This document shows, in pieces, positions 56,512 to 64,000 of a DNA stretch of 64,000 nucleotides (position 1 is its first letter; each line of letters starts with the position of its first letter). The translations under genes were made by a program, and so were the position numbers. The notes beneath the pieces are model-generated. The model did no database searches. It was not told the DNA's origin and worked only from the letters and a program-made list of their open reading frames with translations. The DNA comes from Pseudomonas helmanticensis (GTDB lineage Bacteria; Pseudomonadota; Gammaproteobacteria; Pseudomonadales; Pseudomonadaceae): NCBI RefSeq assembly GCF_900182985.1, contig NZ_FXUY01000002.1:1041001-1105000 (forward strand), given 5' to 3'.

Positions 56512-56601
56512 CTGTAGGAGTGAGCCTGCTCGCGATGGCGTCTTTTCATTCACCATTGCGGTGACTGATTCACCCCAATCGCGAGCAGGCTCACTCCTAC
56601 A
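56512..56601. repeat. REP pair, TGTAGGAGTGAGCCTGCTCG family
   Basis: TGTAGGAGTGAGCCTGCTCG with CGAT (56512-56535) is exactly inverted at 56578-56601. It occupies the region between the ThDP decarboxylase and the divergent LysR gene. Confidence 0.85.
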
Positions 56602-56700
56602 TAAAAGCCCTTCATGGCTTCATTGAACGGTCGGCAGGTAGCCGCAACAATCGATTAAAAGTCATACTAGCCATGTCCTCACGTCATACCTTGGATCCCC

Positions 56701-57582
56701 ATGAAGCGCCTGCCTCCCCTGCCCGCCCTGCACACGTTTCTGATCACCGCGCAGTGCTGCAACTTCACTCGCGCCGCCGAACAGTTGCATATCACCCAAG
56801 GCGCGGTGAGCCGGCAGATCGCCGGACTTGAAGAACATCTCGGTTATCCGCTGTTCATCCGTCTGGCTCGCGGCCTGGCGCTGACCGCTGAAGGGCGCGA
56901 GTGGCTACCGCGCGTGGAAAAAGTCTTCGGATTGATCAGCGAAGCGAGCGAACAGATCGGCCTGCAGCGTCAGACCCTGCAACTCAAGGCACCCAGCTGC
57001 GTGATGCGCTGGCTGTTGCCGCGCTTGCTCCAATGGCAGAAGGAACGCCCGGACGTGCCGGTGAAACTCACGGCGTCGCTGCAACACGGCGTGGATTTTC
57101 AGCGTGAGCAATTCGATGCAGCGGTAATTTACGGCCCGCCACCGGACAACTCGCCGGGCGCCTTGCACCTGTTCGACGAGCAACTGACGCCAGTGTGCTC
57201 GCCGCTGTTGCTCAAGGGTTCACCGGCACTGAATGCTCCGGCGGATCTGCAACAGCATCTGCTGCTGCACCCGACGCACGATATTCAGGATTGGTCGGTG
57301 TGGCTGAACGCCGCGCGGCTGCAACTGGACAACATCAGCAGCGGCCAGCATTTCGAAACGCTGGATCAGGCGATGTCGATGGCGTCGCACGGGACGGGCG
57401 TGGCGATTGGGGACTGGTCGTTGATCGGCGACGACTTGCGCGCCGGACGGCTGGTGATGCCGTTTGATTTGAAAGTGAAAACAGGATTGGCGTACTACGT
57501 GGTGTTGCCACCAGGAACCGAGCCGTCGCCACCGCTCGAAGAACTAATGATCTGGCTCACAGAACAAGCCCACACCCGCTGA
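56701..57582 (+). CDS. LysR-family regulator, GcvA-like
   Basis: A 293-residue LysR regulator with an N-terminal winged helix (LHTFLITAQCCNFTRAAEQL; ITQGAVSRQIAGLEEHLGY) and a substrate-binding domain to residue 290 (LLLHPTHDIQDWSVWLNAA). It is transcribed divergently from the ThDP decarboxylase/aldehyde dehydrogenase operon, with the shared region filled by a REP pair, so it is the probable regulator of that operon. The ATG at 56701 gives the standard N-terminus. Confidence 0.88.
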   Translation: MKRLPPLPALHTFLITAQCCNFTRAAEQLHITQGAVSRQIAGLEEHLGYPLFIRLARGLALTAEGREWLPRVEKVFGLISEASEQIGLQRQTLQLKAPSCVMRWLLPRLLQWQKERPDVPVKLTASLQHGVDFQREQFDAAVIYGPPPDNSPGALHLFDEQLTPVCSPLLLKGSPALNAPADLQQHLLLHPTHDIQDWSVWLNAARLQLDNISSGQHFETLDQAMSMASHGTGVAIGDWSLIGDDLRAGRLVMPFDLKVKTGLAYYVVLPPGTEPSPPLEELMIWLTEQAHTR

Positions 57583-57595
57583 ACACAAATCCCCT

Positions 57596-57679
57596 GGAGC
57601 TGCCGCAGGCTGCGATCTTTTGATCCTGGTTTTTTAAAATCAAAAACAAGATCAAAAGATCGCAGCCTGCGGCAGCTCC
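57596..57679. repeat. REP hairpin, GGAGCTGCCGCAGGCTGCGA family
   Basis: GGAGCTGCCGCAGGCTGCGA with TCTTTTGAT (57596-57624) is inverted at 57651-57679. Placed between two converging genes, it may terminate both. Confidence 0.85.
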
Positions 57680-57692
57680 TACACGGGATGTA

Positions 57693-58307
57693 TCAGTAGC
57701 CGACGGTGTAGCGTTGGCGTGAGTGTTTTGGCGTTTCCACTTCGTCGATCAGCGTGATCGCGTAGTCGGCAAAGGTGATCCAGCTACGGCCTTCGACGCT
57801 CACCAGCAAGTGCTCCTGGCCGATGCGGAATGTGCCGCTGCGCTCACCCTCAACAAACTCTGCCGATGGCGACAAAAACGTCCAGTCCAGTTCTTTCTCC
57901 TGACGCAATGCATCAAGAAACGCCGCACCGGCACTGGCCTCGGTTTTGTACTCGGCCGGGAAACCGGCGCTGTCGATCACTCGGGTGTCGTCCGGCAGCA
58001 ACAACGAACCGGCACCGCCGACCACCAGCAAACGCTTGACCCCGGCCTGCTTCACCGGCCCGACAATCGCCGACGCTGGCACCGTGGTGAAATGCGCGGC
58101 GGTGATCACCACGTCGTGACCGGCCACCGCTTCCTGCAATGCCGCCGAATCGAGCACGTCGACATTCTTGCTGACTACACCGGCACGCGCGCCGATCTTC
58201 GAGGTATCGCGAGCGATGGCGGTAACGCTGTGACCGCGACGCAGGGCTTCTTCCAGCAGTTGGCTACCGGCACGGCCAGTGGCACCAATGATTGCGATCT
58301 TGCTCAT
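57693..58307 (-). CDS. NAD(P)-binding atypical SDR oxidoreductase
   Basis: A 204-residue Rossmann-fold protein. IGATGRAGSQLLEEALRRGH is the nucleotide-binding GxxGxxG region; then VVITAAHFTTV and LLVVGGAGSLLLPD. The group comprises small NmrA/SDR-a5-like reductases or sensors. The ATG at 58307 follows a GGAGA-like region; longer in-frame starts reach into a REP element. Substrate unknown. Confidence 0.85.
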   Translation of the reverse strand: MSKIAIIGATGRAGSQLLEEALRRGHSVTAIARDTSKIGARAGVVSKNVDVLDSAALQEAVAGHDVVITAAHFTTVPASAIVGPVKQAGVKRLLVVGGAGSLLLPDDTRVIDSAGFPAEYKTEASAGAAFLDALRQEKELDWTFLSPSAEFVEGERSGTFRIGQEHLLVSVEGRSWITFADYAITLIDEVETPKHSRQRYTVGY

Positions 58308-58385
58308 GACGTTCTCCAATTGGCTTGAGTGTTTCAAATGAGGCACATATCTATTGAGTGAAGATATTCCCTGTGCTGAGGAAAC

Positions 58386-58525
58386 TTTGTGGCGAGGGGA
58401 TTTATCCCCGATGGAGTGCGAAGCGCTCCCCTGCTTTTTCCTGTGAAACCGCATTCTCAGGATTTGCGACTGCTGCGCAGCCGATCGGGGCGGTGCGACG
58501 ATTCGCTAAATCCCCTCGCCACAAA
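58386..58525. repeat. REP-type inverted repeat, GTGGCGAGGGGATTTATCCC family
   Basis: TTTGTGGCGAGGGGATTTAT (58386 onward) and TAAATCCCCTCGCCACAAA (ending 58525) are inverted around a loop of about 100 bp that carries its own short palindromes (GCGAAGCGC; CTGCGCAG). Related to 29629-29720. Confidence 0.75.
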
Positions 58526-58569
58526 GGCAATCAGCAATCCTTGAGACCTCAGTATTCAGATAGAGCGGG

Positions 58570-59448
58570 TTACCACTGCATCTCACCCTTGGCGACTTTC
58601 GCGCTCAGTTCCAGCGAGCTTTCTTCACCCAGTTTCGGGTAGCGCTTTTTCATCGCGGCGATCAGGGCCGTGGAGTCTTTGGCCTTCGCGGTTTCTTCGT
58701 CGAATGCCTTAATGTAGTCGGCGGTAAATTTCACGCTGGCCAGAGAACGGCGGCTATCACCCAGATAGTGACCCGGCACCACGGTGTTCGGTTTCAGGGT
58801 TTCGATCGAGTGCAGGGTCTCCAGCCAATCAGCGTGGGATTGTGCGGTCTGGGTATCGGCCATCCACACGTGAATATTCTCGGCAACCACTACGCCGCCG
58901 ACCACGGCTTTGAGCGATGGAATCCACACAAAGCTGCGATCCGGTTGTTTGCCTTCAAGACCGACCACCTGCAATTTCTGCCCTTCGAGCATCAGGCTGT
59001 CGCCCTTGAGCACACCCGGCACGATGGTTTTCGCCGGTACATCGGTGCCCATTTTCGGCCCCCAGAACGCCAGTTTGCCGGCAACGGTTTTGTTGATGTG
59101 ATCGACGGTCGGCTGCGAGGCCAATACCTTGGCGTCCGGGAAAGCTTTGGTCAGGGTGTCGAGGCCGAAATAGTAATCCGGGTCACCGTGGCTGATGTAG
59201 ATGGTGGTCAGGTGCTTGCCGCTGGCGCGGATCTTTTCCACGACCTGCTCAGCCTGGGACTTGCCGAATTGTGCGTCGACCAGCACCGCATCTTTTTCAC
59301 CGCTGACCAGGACCGAGGTCACCGGGAAGATGGCGTTAGTGCCCGGATTGTAGACATCGAGGGTCAGATTGGCAGCGGCAGCGTGGGCTGCAAAACCCAG
59401 TGCACTGATGGCGAGCAGAATGCGTTTGAATGGGGTGACGCCGATCAT
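58570..59448 (-). CDS. Periplasmic MBL-fold metallohydrolase with altered metal motif
   Basis: A 292-residue secreted protein. The signal peptide is MIGVTPFKRILLAISALGFA with AHAAAA, cleaved near residue 26. The metallo-beta-lactamase fold is shown by VDAQFGKSQAE, IYISHGDPDYYFG and VVPGHYLGDSRR. The usual HxHxDH is replaced by H87-G-D89-P-D91-Y, so metal binding or chemistry is probably non-standard. A LysR regulator is divergently encoded 115 bp away and likely controls it. The substrate is unknown. Confidence 0.85.
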   Translation of the reverse strand: MIGVTPFKRILLAISALGFAAHAAAANLTLDVYNPGTNAIFPVTSVLVSGEKDAVLVDAQFGKSQAEQVVEKIRASGKHLTTIYISHGDPDYYFGLDTLTKAFPDAKVLASQPTVDHINKTVAGKLAFWGPKMGTDVPAKTIVPGVLKGDSLMLEGQKLQVVGLEGKQPDRSFVWIPSLKAVVGGVVVAENIHVWMADTQTAQSHADWLETLHSIETLKPNTVVPGHYLGDSRRSLASVKFTADYIKAFDEETAKAKDSTALIAAMKKRYPKLGEESSLELSAKVAKGEMQW

Positions 59449-59562
59449 GTGTTGCTCCAGTGTCCGAATGCCGTGTTTGGCGATGGGACAGAGCTTAGTT
59501 GCCTGACTCAGTACAAAAAATGCGATGCTTGAACATAGTTTGTTTCTGAAAGCGGGCAAATC

Positions 59563-60468
59563 ATGGATCGTCTCCAAGCAATGCGGGTGTTTGTCACCGT
59601 GGTAGATCTGGGCAGTCAGTCGGCGGCCGCCGATCATCTCGACCTGTCACGGCCGGTGGTGTCGCGTTATCTGGCGGAGCTGGAAGACTGGGTCGGCGCA
59701 CGGCTGATGCACCGCACCACGCGCAAGTTGAGCCTGACCGCCGCCGGCAGTGAAATTCTGCCGCGCTGTCGGCAGATGATCGAACTGTCGAGCGACATGC
59801 AGGCCGCCGTCAGCGAACCGCACGATGCGCCGCGCGGCCTGCTGCGAATCAGCGTCAGCACTTCGTTCGGCCAGGCGCAATTGGCCGACGCGATGGCCGC
59901 GTATGTAAAACGCTATCCGGGTGTGAGCATCGATCTGCAAATGCTCGATCGCACGGTGAATCTGGTCGATGAGCGCATCGATCTGGCGATTCGCACCAGC
60001 AATGATCTCGATCCAAACCTGATCGCCCGGCGCTTGACCGTGTGTCGCTCGGTGGTGTGCGCGGCCCCGGAATATATAGGCGACAACCCGCCGCCGCAGC
60101 GGGTCGAAGACCTCAGCCGGCATAACTGCCTGACCCACTCGTATTTCGGCAAGAGCCTGTGGCATTTCGAAGAGGATGGCGAACCGGTATCGGTGCCGGT
60201 GCAGGGCAATATCAGCGCCAACGAGGCCAGTACATTGTTGCGCGCAACGCTGGCCGGCGCGGGGGTGGCGATGCTGCCGACTTATCAGGCCGGGGTGCAT
60301 ATTCACAACGGTGAACTGATCCGACTGCTGCCTCATGCCGAGCCACGGCAAATGAACATCTACGCGGTGTACGCCTCGCGCAAGCACATGCCGGCGGCGC
60401 TGCGCAGCATGCTGGATTTTCTGGTGCAGCGGTTTCCCGAGAACCCGGTGTGGGACGTGGGATTTTAA
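59563..60468 (+). CDS. LysR-family regulator, divergent from MBL-fold gene
   Basis: A 301-residue LysR regulator. The winged helix is MRVFVTVVDLGSQSAAADHL and LSRPVVSRYLAELEDWVGAR, followed by RTTRKLSLTAAGSEIL and a substrate-binding domain (LLRISVSTSFGQAQLADAMA). It belongs to the large CrgA/AaeR-like group. Divergent placement suggests it regulates the periplasmic MBL-fold gene. ATG at 59563 is the natural start. Confidence 0.9.
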   Translation: MDRLQAMRVFVTVVDLGSQSAAADHLDLSRPVVSRYLAELEDWVGARLMHRTTRKLSLTAAGSEILPRCRQMIELSSDMQAAVSEPHDAPRGLLRISVSTSFGQAQLADAMAAYVKRYPGVSIDLQMLDRTVNLVDERIDLAIRTSNDLDPNLIARRLTVCRSVVCAAPEYIGDNPPPQRVEDLSRHNCLTHSYFGKSLWHFEEDGEPVSVPVQGNISANEASTLLRATLAGAGVAMLPTYQAGVHIHNGELIRLLPHAEPRQMNIYAVYASRKHMPAALRSMLDFLVQRFPENPVWDVGF

Positions 60469-60469
60469 A

Positions 60470-60520
60470 ATCAAAAGATCGCAGCCTGTGGCAGCTCTTG
60501 CATGGCTGCGATCTTTTGAT
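60470..60520. repeat. REP hairpin after LysR gene
   Basis: ATCAAAAGATCGCAGCC (60470-60486) is inverted at 60504-60520 around a 17-base loop. It begins one base after the LysR stop codon and is followed by a T-rich stretch, so it may serve as the terminator. Confidence 0.75.
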
Positions 60521-60574
60521 CTTGTTCTATGCTGAAAGTAATACCGCAGGGTATTTCGTTCAGAGGTGAACGCC

Positions 60575-60751
60575 ATGAACATCAAAACAAGAAGGTACTT
60601 CGCGATTTTCATCACCTGCGCCGCCACGCTGGCGCTGTACGGCACCGCTGCCTGGCGGGTCGAGCAACTGCGCCAGCTGCCGCGTGAATACGCGAGCTGC
60701 AATTTCGAGCGCTGCATTCCGCACAATGCTTCGCTGAACGCACTGCGCTGA
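60575..60751 (+). CDS. Small membrane or secreted hypothetical protein
   Basis: A 58-residue protein with a basic N-terminus and one hydrophobic segment (YFAIFITCAATLALYGTAAW), then a short tail holding two cysteines (SCNFERC), which could form a disulfide in the periplasm. AGAGGTGA lies about 7 bases before the ATG at 60575. It is flanked by REP hairpins on both sides. No family is recognised. Confidence 0.6.
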   Translation: MNIKTRRYFAIFITCAATLALYGTAAWRVEQLRQLPREYASCNFERCIPHNASLNALR

Positions 60752-60778
60752 CCTTGAGGCTGAGGCAGACACAAAATC

Positions 60779-60868
60779 TGTGGGAGCTGGCTTGCCAGCG
60801 ATTGCGGTCTGACATTCAGCATTTAAGGTGACTGAACCACCGCTATCGCTGGCAAGCCAGCTCCCACA
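60779..60868. repeat. REP pair, TGTGGGAGCTGGCTTGCCAG family
   Basis: TGTGGGAGCTGGCTTGCCAG with CGAT (60779-60802) is exactly inverted at 60845-60868, and T residues follow. It may terminate the small gene and the converging AraC gene. Confidence 0.85.
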
Positions 60869-60889
60869 TTTTTTGCAGCGGCTTTGAGG

Positions 60890-61774
60890 TTACTGTTCGG
60901 TCTTCAAGCGATCGCGGAAGGCTTTTGGTGAGATCCCGACCCTGCGGCGGAACAGGCGCGTGAAGTTGGTCGGATCGGAAAACCCCAACAATTCCGACAT
61001 CTCGTAAATCGTCATGCTGGTGTACGTCAGCAAACGCTTGGCTTCCAGCAACTGCCGCTCGTGCATGATCTGCAACGCCGGTTGCCCGGCCAGCTCACGG
61101 CACGTGCCGTTGAGGTGCGACACCGAAATCCCCAGGCGATGCGCCAGGTCTTCGACCTTGACGTGTTGGCGATAAGTCTCCTCGACCAACTGAATGAAGC
61201 CATTGAGGTATTCGCGCTGACGTTGCGGCCGCTGGCTGGCTTTGTGGCGGACGATCGCCTGGCGGCTGACCCAGACCATGATCACGCTGACCAGCGAATG
61301 CATGAGCATTTCCCGCGCCGGTTGATGGCCGTTGTACTCGGCCTGCAACGCCGAAAACAGACTGTTGAGATAATCGCCGTCGTGGCCGGCCGGGTAGCTG
61401 TCCGCGCAGGCCAGTGCCTGCACCGAATCACCCAATTGCGCCTGCAAGTGACTGATCAATGGCGTGGCCAGGGTAACGATGAAGCCTTCGACGTCCTCGG
61501 AAAAACGAAAGCCATGCACCGACAACGGTGGCAGGACCTGAATGGCCGGGGTGTCGAGTTGCGTGCGCTGACCTTCGATCTCAAGCTCTGCCTGACCTTT
61601 GAAGACGAAGAGCAACTGGCACAAATCGGCGTGGCGGTGGGGTTTGATTTCCCAATGATGTTCGCGGCTGCGTGAGGAAATGGTTTCACAGTGCAGCAAG
61701 TCAGGGGTCGGCCAGTCCAGGCTTTCACCGTAGAGCTTGAACACCGGAATCGAGGACAGCTCAGGCTTGTTCAT
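60890..61774 (-). CDS. AraC-family regulator of 4-hydroxybenzoate use (PobR/PobC type)
   Basis: A 294-residue AraC-type activator. The N-terminal cupin sensor has REHHWEIKPHRHADLCQLLF and a C-terminal double helix-turn-helix: VEDLAHRLGISVSHLNGTCR and MSELLGFSDPTNFTRLFRRR. In pseudomonads pobA is activated by this AraC type rather than the IclR type used in Acinetobacter. It is transcribed divergently from pobA with 177 bp between the starts, so 4-hydroxybenzoate is the likely effector. ATG at 61774 is used; a GTG directly upstream is possible. The symbol differs between strains (pobR/pobC), so none is given. Confidence 0.88.
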   Translation of the reverse strand: MNKPELSSIPVFKLYGESLDWPTPDLLHCETISSRSREHHWEIKPHRHADLCQLLFVFKGQAELEIEGQRTQLDTPAIQVLPPLSVHGFRFSEDVEGFIVTLATPLISHLQAQLGDSVQALACADSYPAGHDGDYLNSLFSALQAEYNGHQPAREMLMHSLVSVIMVWVSRQAIVRHKASQRPQRQREYLNGFIQLVEETYRQHVKVEDLAHRLGISVSHLNGTCRELAGQPALQIMHERQLLEAKRLLTYTSMTIYEMSELLGFSDPTNFTRLFRRRVGISPKAFRDRLKTEQ

Positions 61775-61930
61775 CACTTCAATCCAGCCTCGGGGTTGTG
61801 GGGCGATAATCGCACCGATTGGCAGAATGTACAGGTATCGGCTCAGTTTTCACCTTCAATTGACAGACCCGCAAGGGAAAAATGCAAGCACTCGATCCAT
61901 AAAAAACATTCGCCGGCATTTGCCGCGTGA

Positions 61931-63145
<1,215 letters not shown>

Positions 63146-63224
63146 CTTCCTACCGACTTACACTGGCGAGCATCCCCGCTCGCCTGACGATCTGCGGGAC
63201 CTCAACTGCCCGCAGGTTCTGCCC

Positions 63225-64000
63225 GTGACCAATCTCAATCACCCCGAAACGCCCAAACCGGCCATTCGCAGCGTTCTCGTTGCTTTGATGATGGCGATCT
63301 TTCTGGGTGCTCTCGACCAGACCATCGTCGCGGTGTCGATGCCGGCCATCTCCGCCCAATTCAAGGACGTCAGCTTGCTGGCCTGGGTGATTTCCGGCTA
63401 CATGGTGGCGATGACCGTGGCCGTGCCGATTTACGGCAAGCTCGGCGACTTGTACGGCCGGCGCAAACTGATGCTGTTCGGCATGGGCCTGTTCACCCTC
63501 GCCTCGCTGTTCTGCGGCATGGCGCAAAGCATGGAGCAACTGGTGCTGGCGCGGATCCTTCAGGGTATCGGCGCCGGCGGGATGATTTCGGTGAGTCAGG
63601 CGATCATCGGCGACATCGTCCCGCCGCGCGAACGCGGACGTTACCAGGGTTACTTCAGCAGCATGTACGCGGTGGCCAGCGTCGCCGGCCCGGTGCTTGG
63701 CGGCTACATGACCGAATACCTGTCGTGGCGCTGGGTGTTTCTGATTAACCTGCCACTGGGCCTTGGCGCCTACTGGGTGGCGCGGCGCAATCTGCGCGGG
63801 CTACCGATTCCGCAGCGCAAACCGATCATCGACTACCTCGGCACGCTGTTGATGATCATCGGCCTGACCGCGCTGCTATTGGGCATCACTCAGGTAGGTC
63901 AGGGTCATGCCTGGCGCAGCAGCGAAGTGCTTGGCCTGTTCGCTTGTGCGGTAGTCGTGCTGGCGGTGTTTGTCTGGCACGAGCGGCGGGCGCGGGAGCC
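63225..64000 (+). CDS. DHA2-type MFS drug/proton antiporter (N-terminal part)
   Basis: About 258 residues of a 14-helix MFS exporter of the EmrB/QacA (DHA2) type, cut off by the window end. Family marks are FLGALDQTIVAVSMPAISAQ, the motif A version GKLGDLYGRRKLMLFG, and YSVASVAGP-like AVASVAGPVLGGYMTEYLSW. The GTG at 63225 (MTNLNHPETPKPAIRS) fits the usual N-terminus. An in-frame ATG at 63129, inside the pobA 3' end, would add 32 polar residues. Substrate unknown. Confidence 0.82.
   Translation, partial: MTNLNHPETPKPAIRSVLVALMMAIFLGALDQTIVAVSMPAISAQFKDVSLLAWVISGYMVAMTVAVPIYGKLGDLYGRRKLMLFGMGLFTLASLFCGMAQSMEQLVLARILQGIGAGGMISVSQAIIGDIVPPRERGRYQGYFSSMYAVASVAGPVLGGYMTEYLSWRWVFLINLPLGLGAYWVARRNLRGLPIPQRKPIIDYLGTLLMIIGLTALLLGITQVGQGHAWRSSEVLGLFACAVVVLAVFVWHERRARE

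Noticed and set aside
50451..60868. CRISPR array
   Set aside because: The repeated hairpins are scattered REP elements in inverted pairs, not evenly spaced direct repeats with unique spacers.

Overview
The window looks like a chromosome segment from the Pseudomonas fluorescens group. The evidence is high-GC coding sequence, a MvaT-type H-NS homologue, an sbcB/purU/pykA/fumarase neighbourhood that (from memory) parallels P. aeruginosa PAO1 PA4314-PA4333, many REP-type hairpins of Pseudomonas type, and an AraC-regulated pobA. I saw no tRNA, rRNA, CRISPR array, transposase or prophage genes.

Layout. 0-9.8 kb is core: purU (cut by the window edge), mvaT, sbcB, then a tightly overlapping six-gene MoxR operon (RDD, SpoIIM-like, DUF4129, DUF4350, MoxR ATPase, DUF58). 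9.8-25.4 kb, minus strand, is an accessory block: a tandem Ig-repeat protein, two genes that together make a split insecticidal-toxin TcA subunit (YenA1/YenA2 or TcaA/TcaB arrangement), and a large Big-1-rich protein translationally coupled to the second TcA gene. 25.9-34 kb is core again: PilZ protein, lipoprotein, pykA, enoyl-CoA hydratase family protein, ferredoxin reductase, GGDEF cyclase, class I fumarase. 34.1-44.2 kb, plus strand, holds the rest of the Tc system: a TcB gene interrupted by one in-frame amber codon, then two TcC (Rhs) genes with unrelated, unrecognised C-terminal toxin regions. 44.3-49 kb is a two-component system (MifS/MifR or DctB/DctD type) followed by an MHS-family dicarboxylate transporter with a clear sigma-54 promoter and a duplicated upstream palindrome. 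49-64 kb is metabolic and regulatory: a repeat-built membrane protein, a small secreted protein, flavin reductase, ABM monooxygenase, AraC regulator, an aldehyde dehydrogenase/ThDP decarboxylase pair with a LysR regulator, an NAD(P)-binding reductase, a periplasmic MBL-fold protein with divergent LysR regulator, pobA with its divergent AraC regulator, and the start of a DHA2-type MFS pump.

How it fits together. The TcA genes (minus strand) and the TcB/TcC genes (plus strand) are about 8.7 kb apart with housekeeping genes between them. They share an inverted repeat, CTGTCA-N4-TGACAG, ahead of the Ig-repeat gene, ahead of the first TcA gene and ahead of TcB. The site also fits the LexA pattern CTGT-N8-ACAG, so a common regulator, possibly the SOS repressor, is a testable idea. 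The points most worth a second look are these shared sites, the amber codon in TcB, the Ig/Big-1 proteins travelling with TcA, and the two orphan TcC effector tails.

Stretches above 300 bp without genes are 680-1015 (mvaT promoter region), 25385-25971 (operator-like palindrome, a degenerate coding remnant, a REP pair), 31801-32408 (MITE-like repeat with an internal tandem array), 47398-47707 (REP pair, activator sites, sigma-54 promoter), 49905-50245 (AT-rich, no clear element) and 51877-52246 (REP hairpin).
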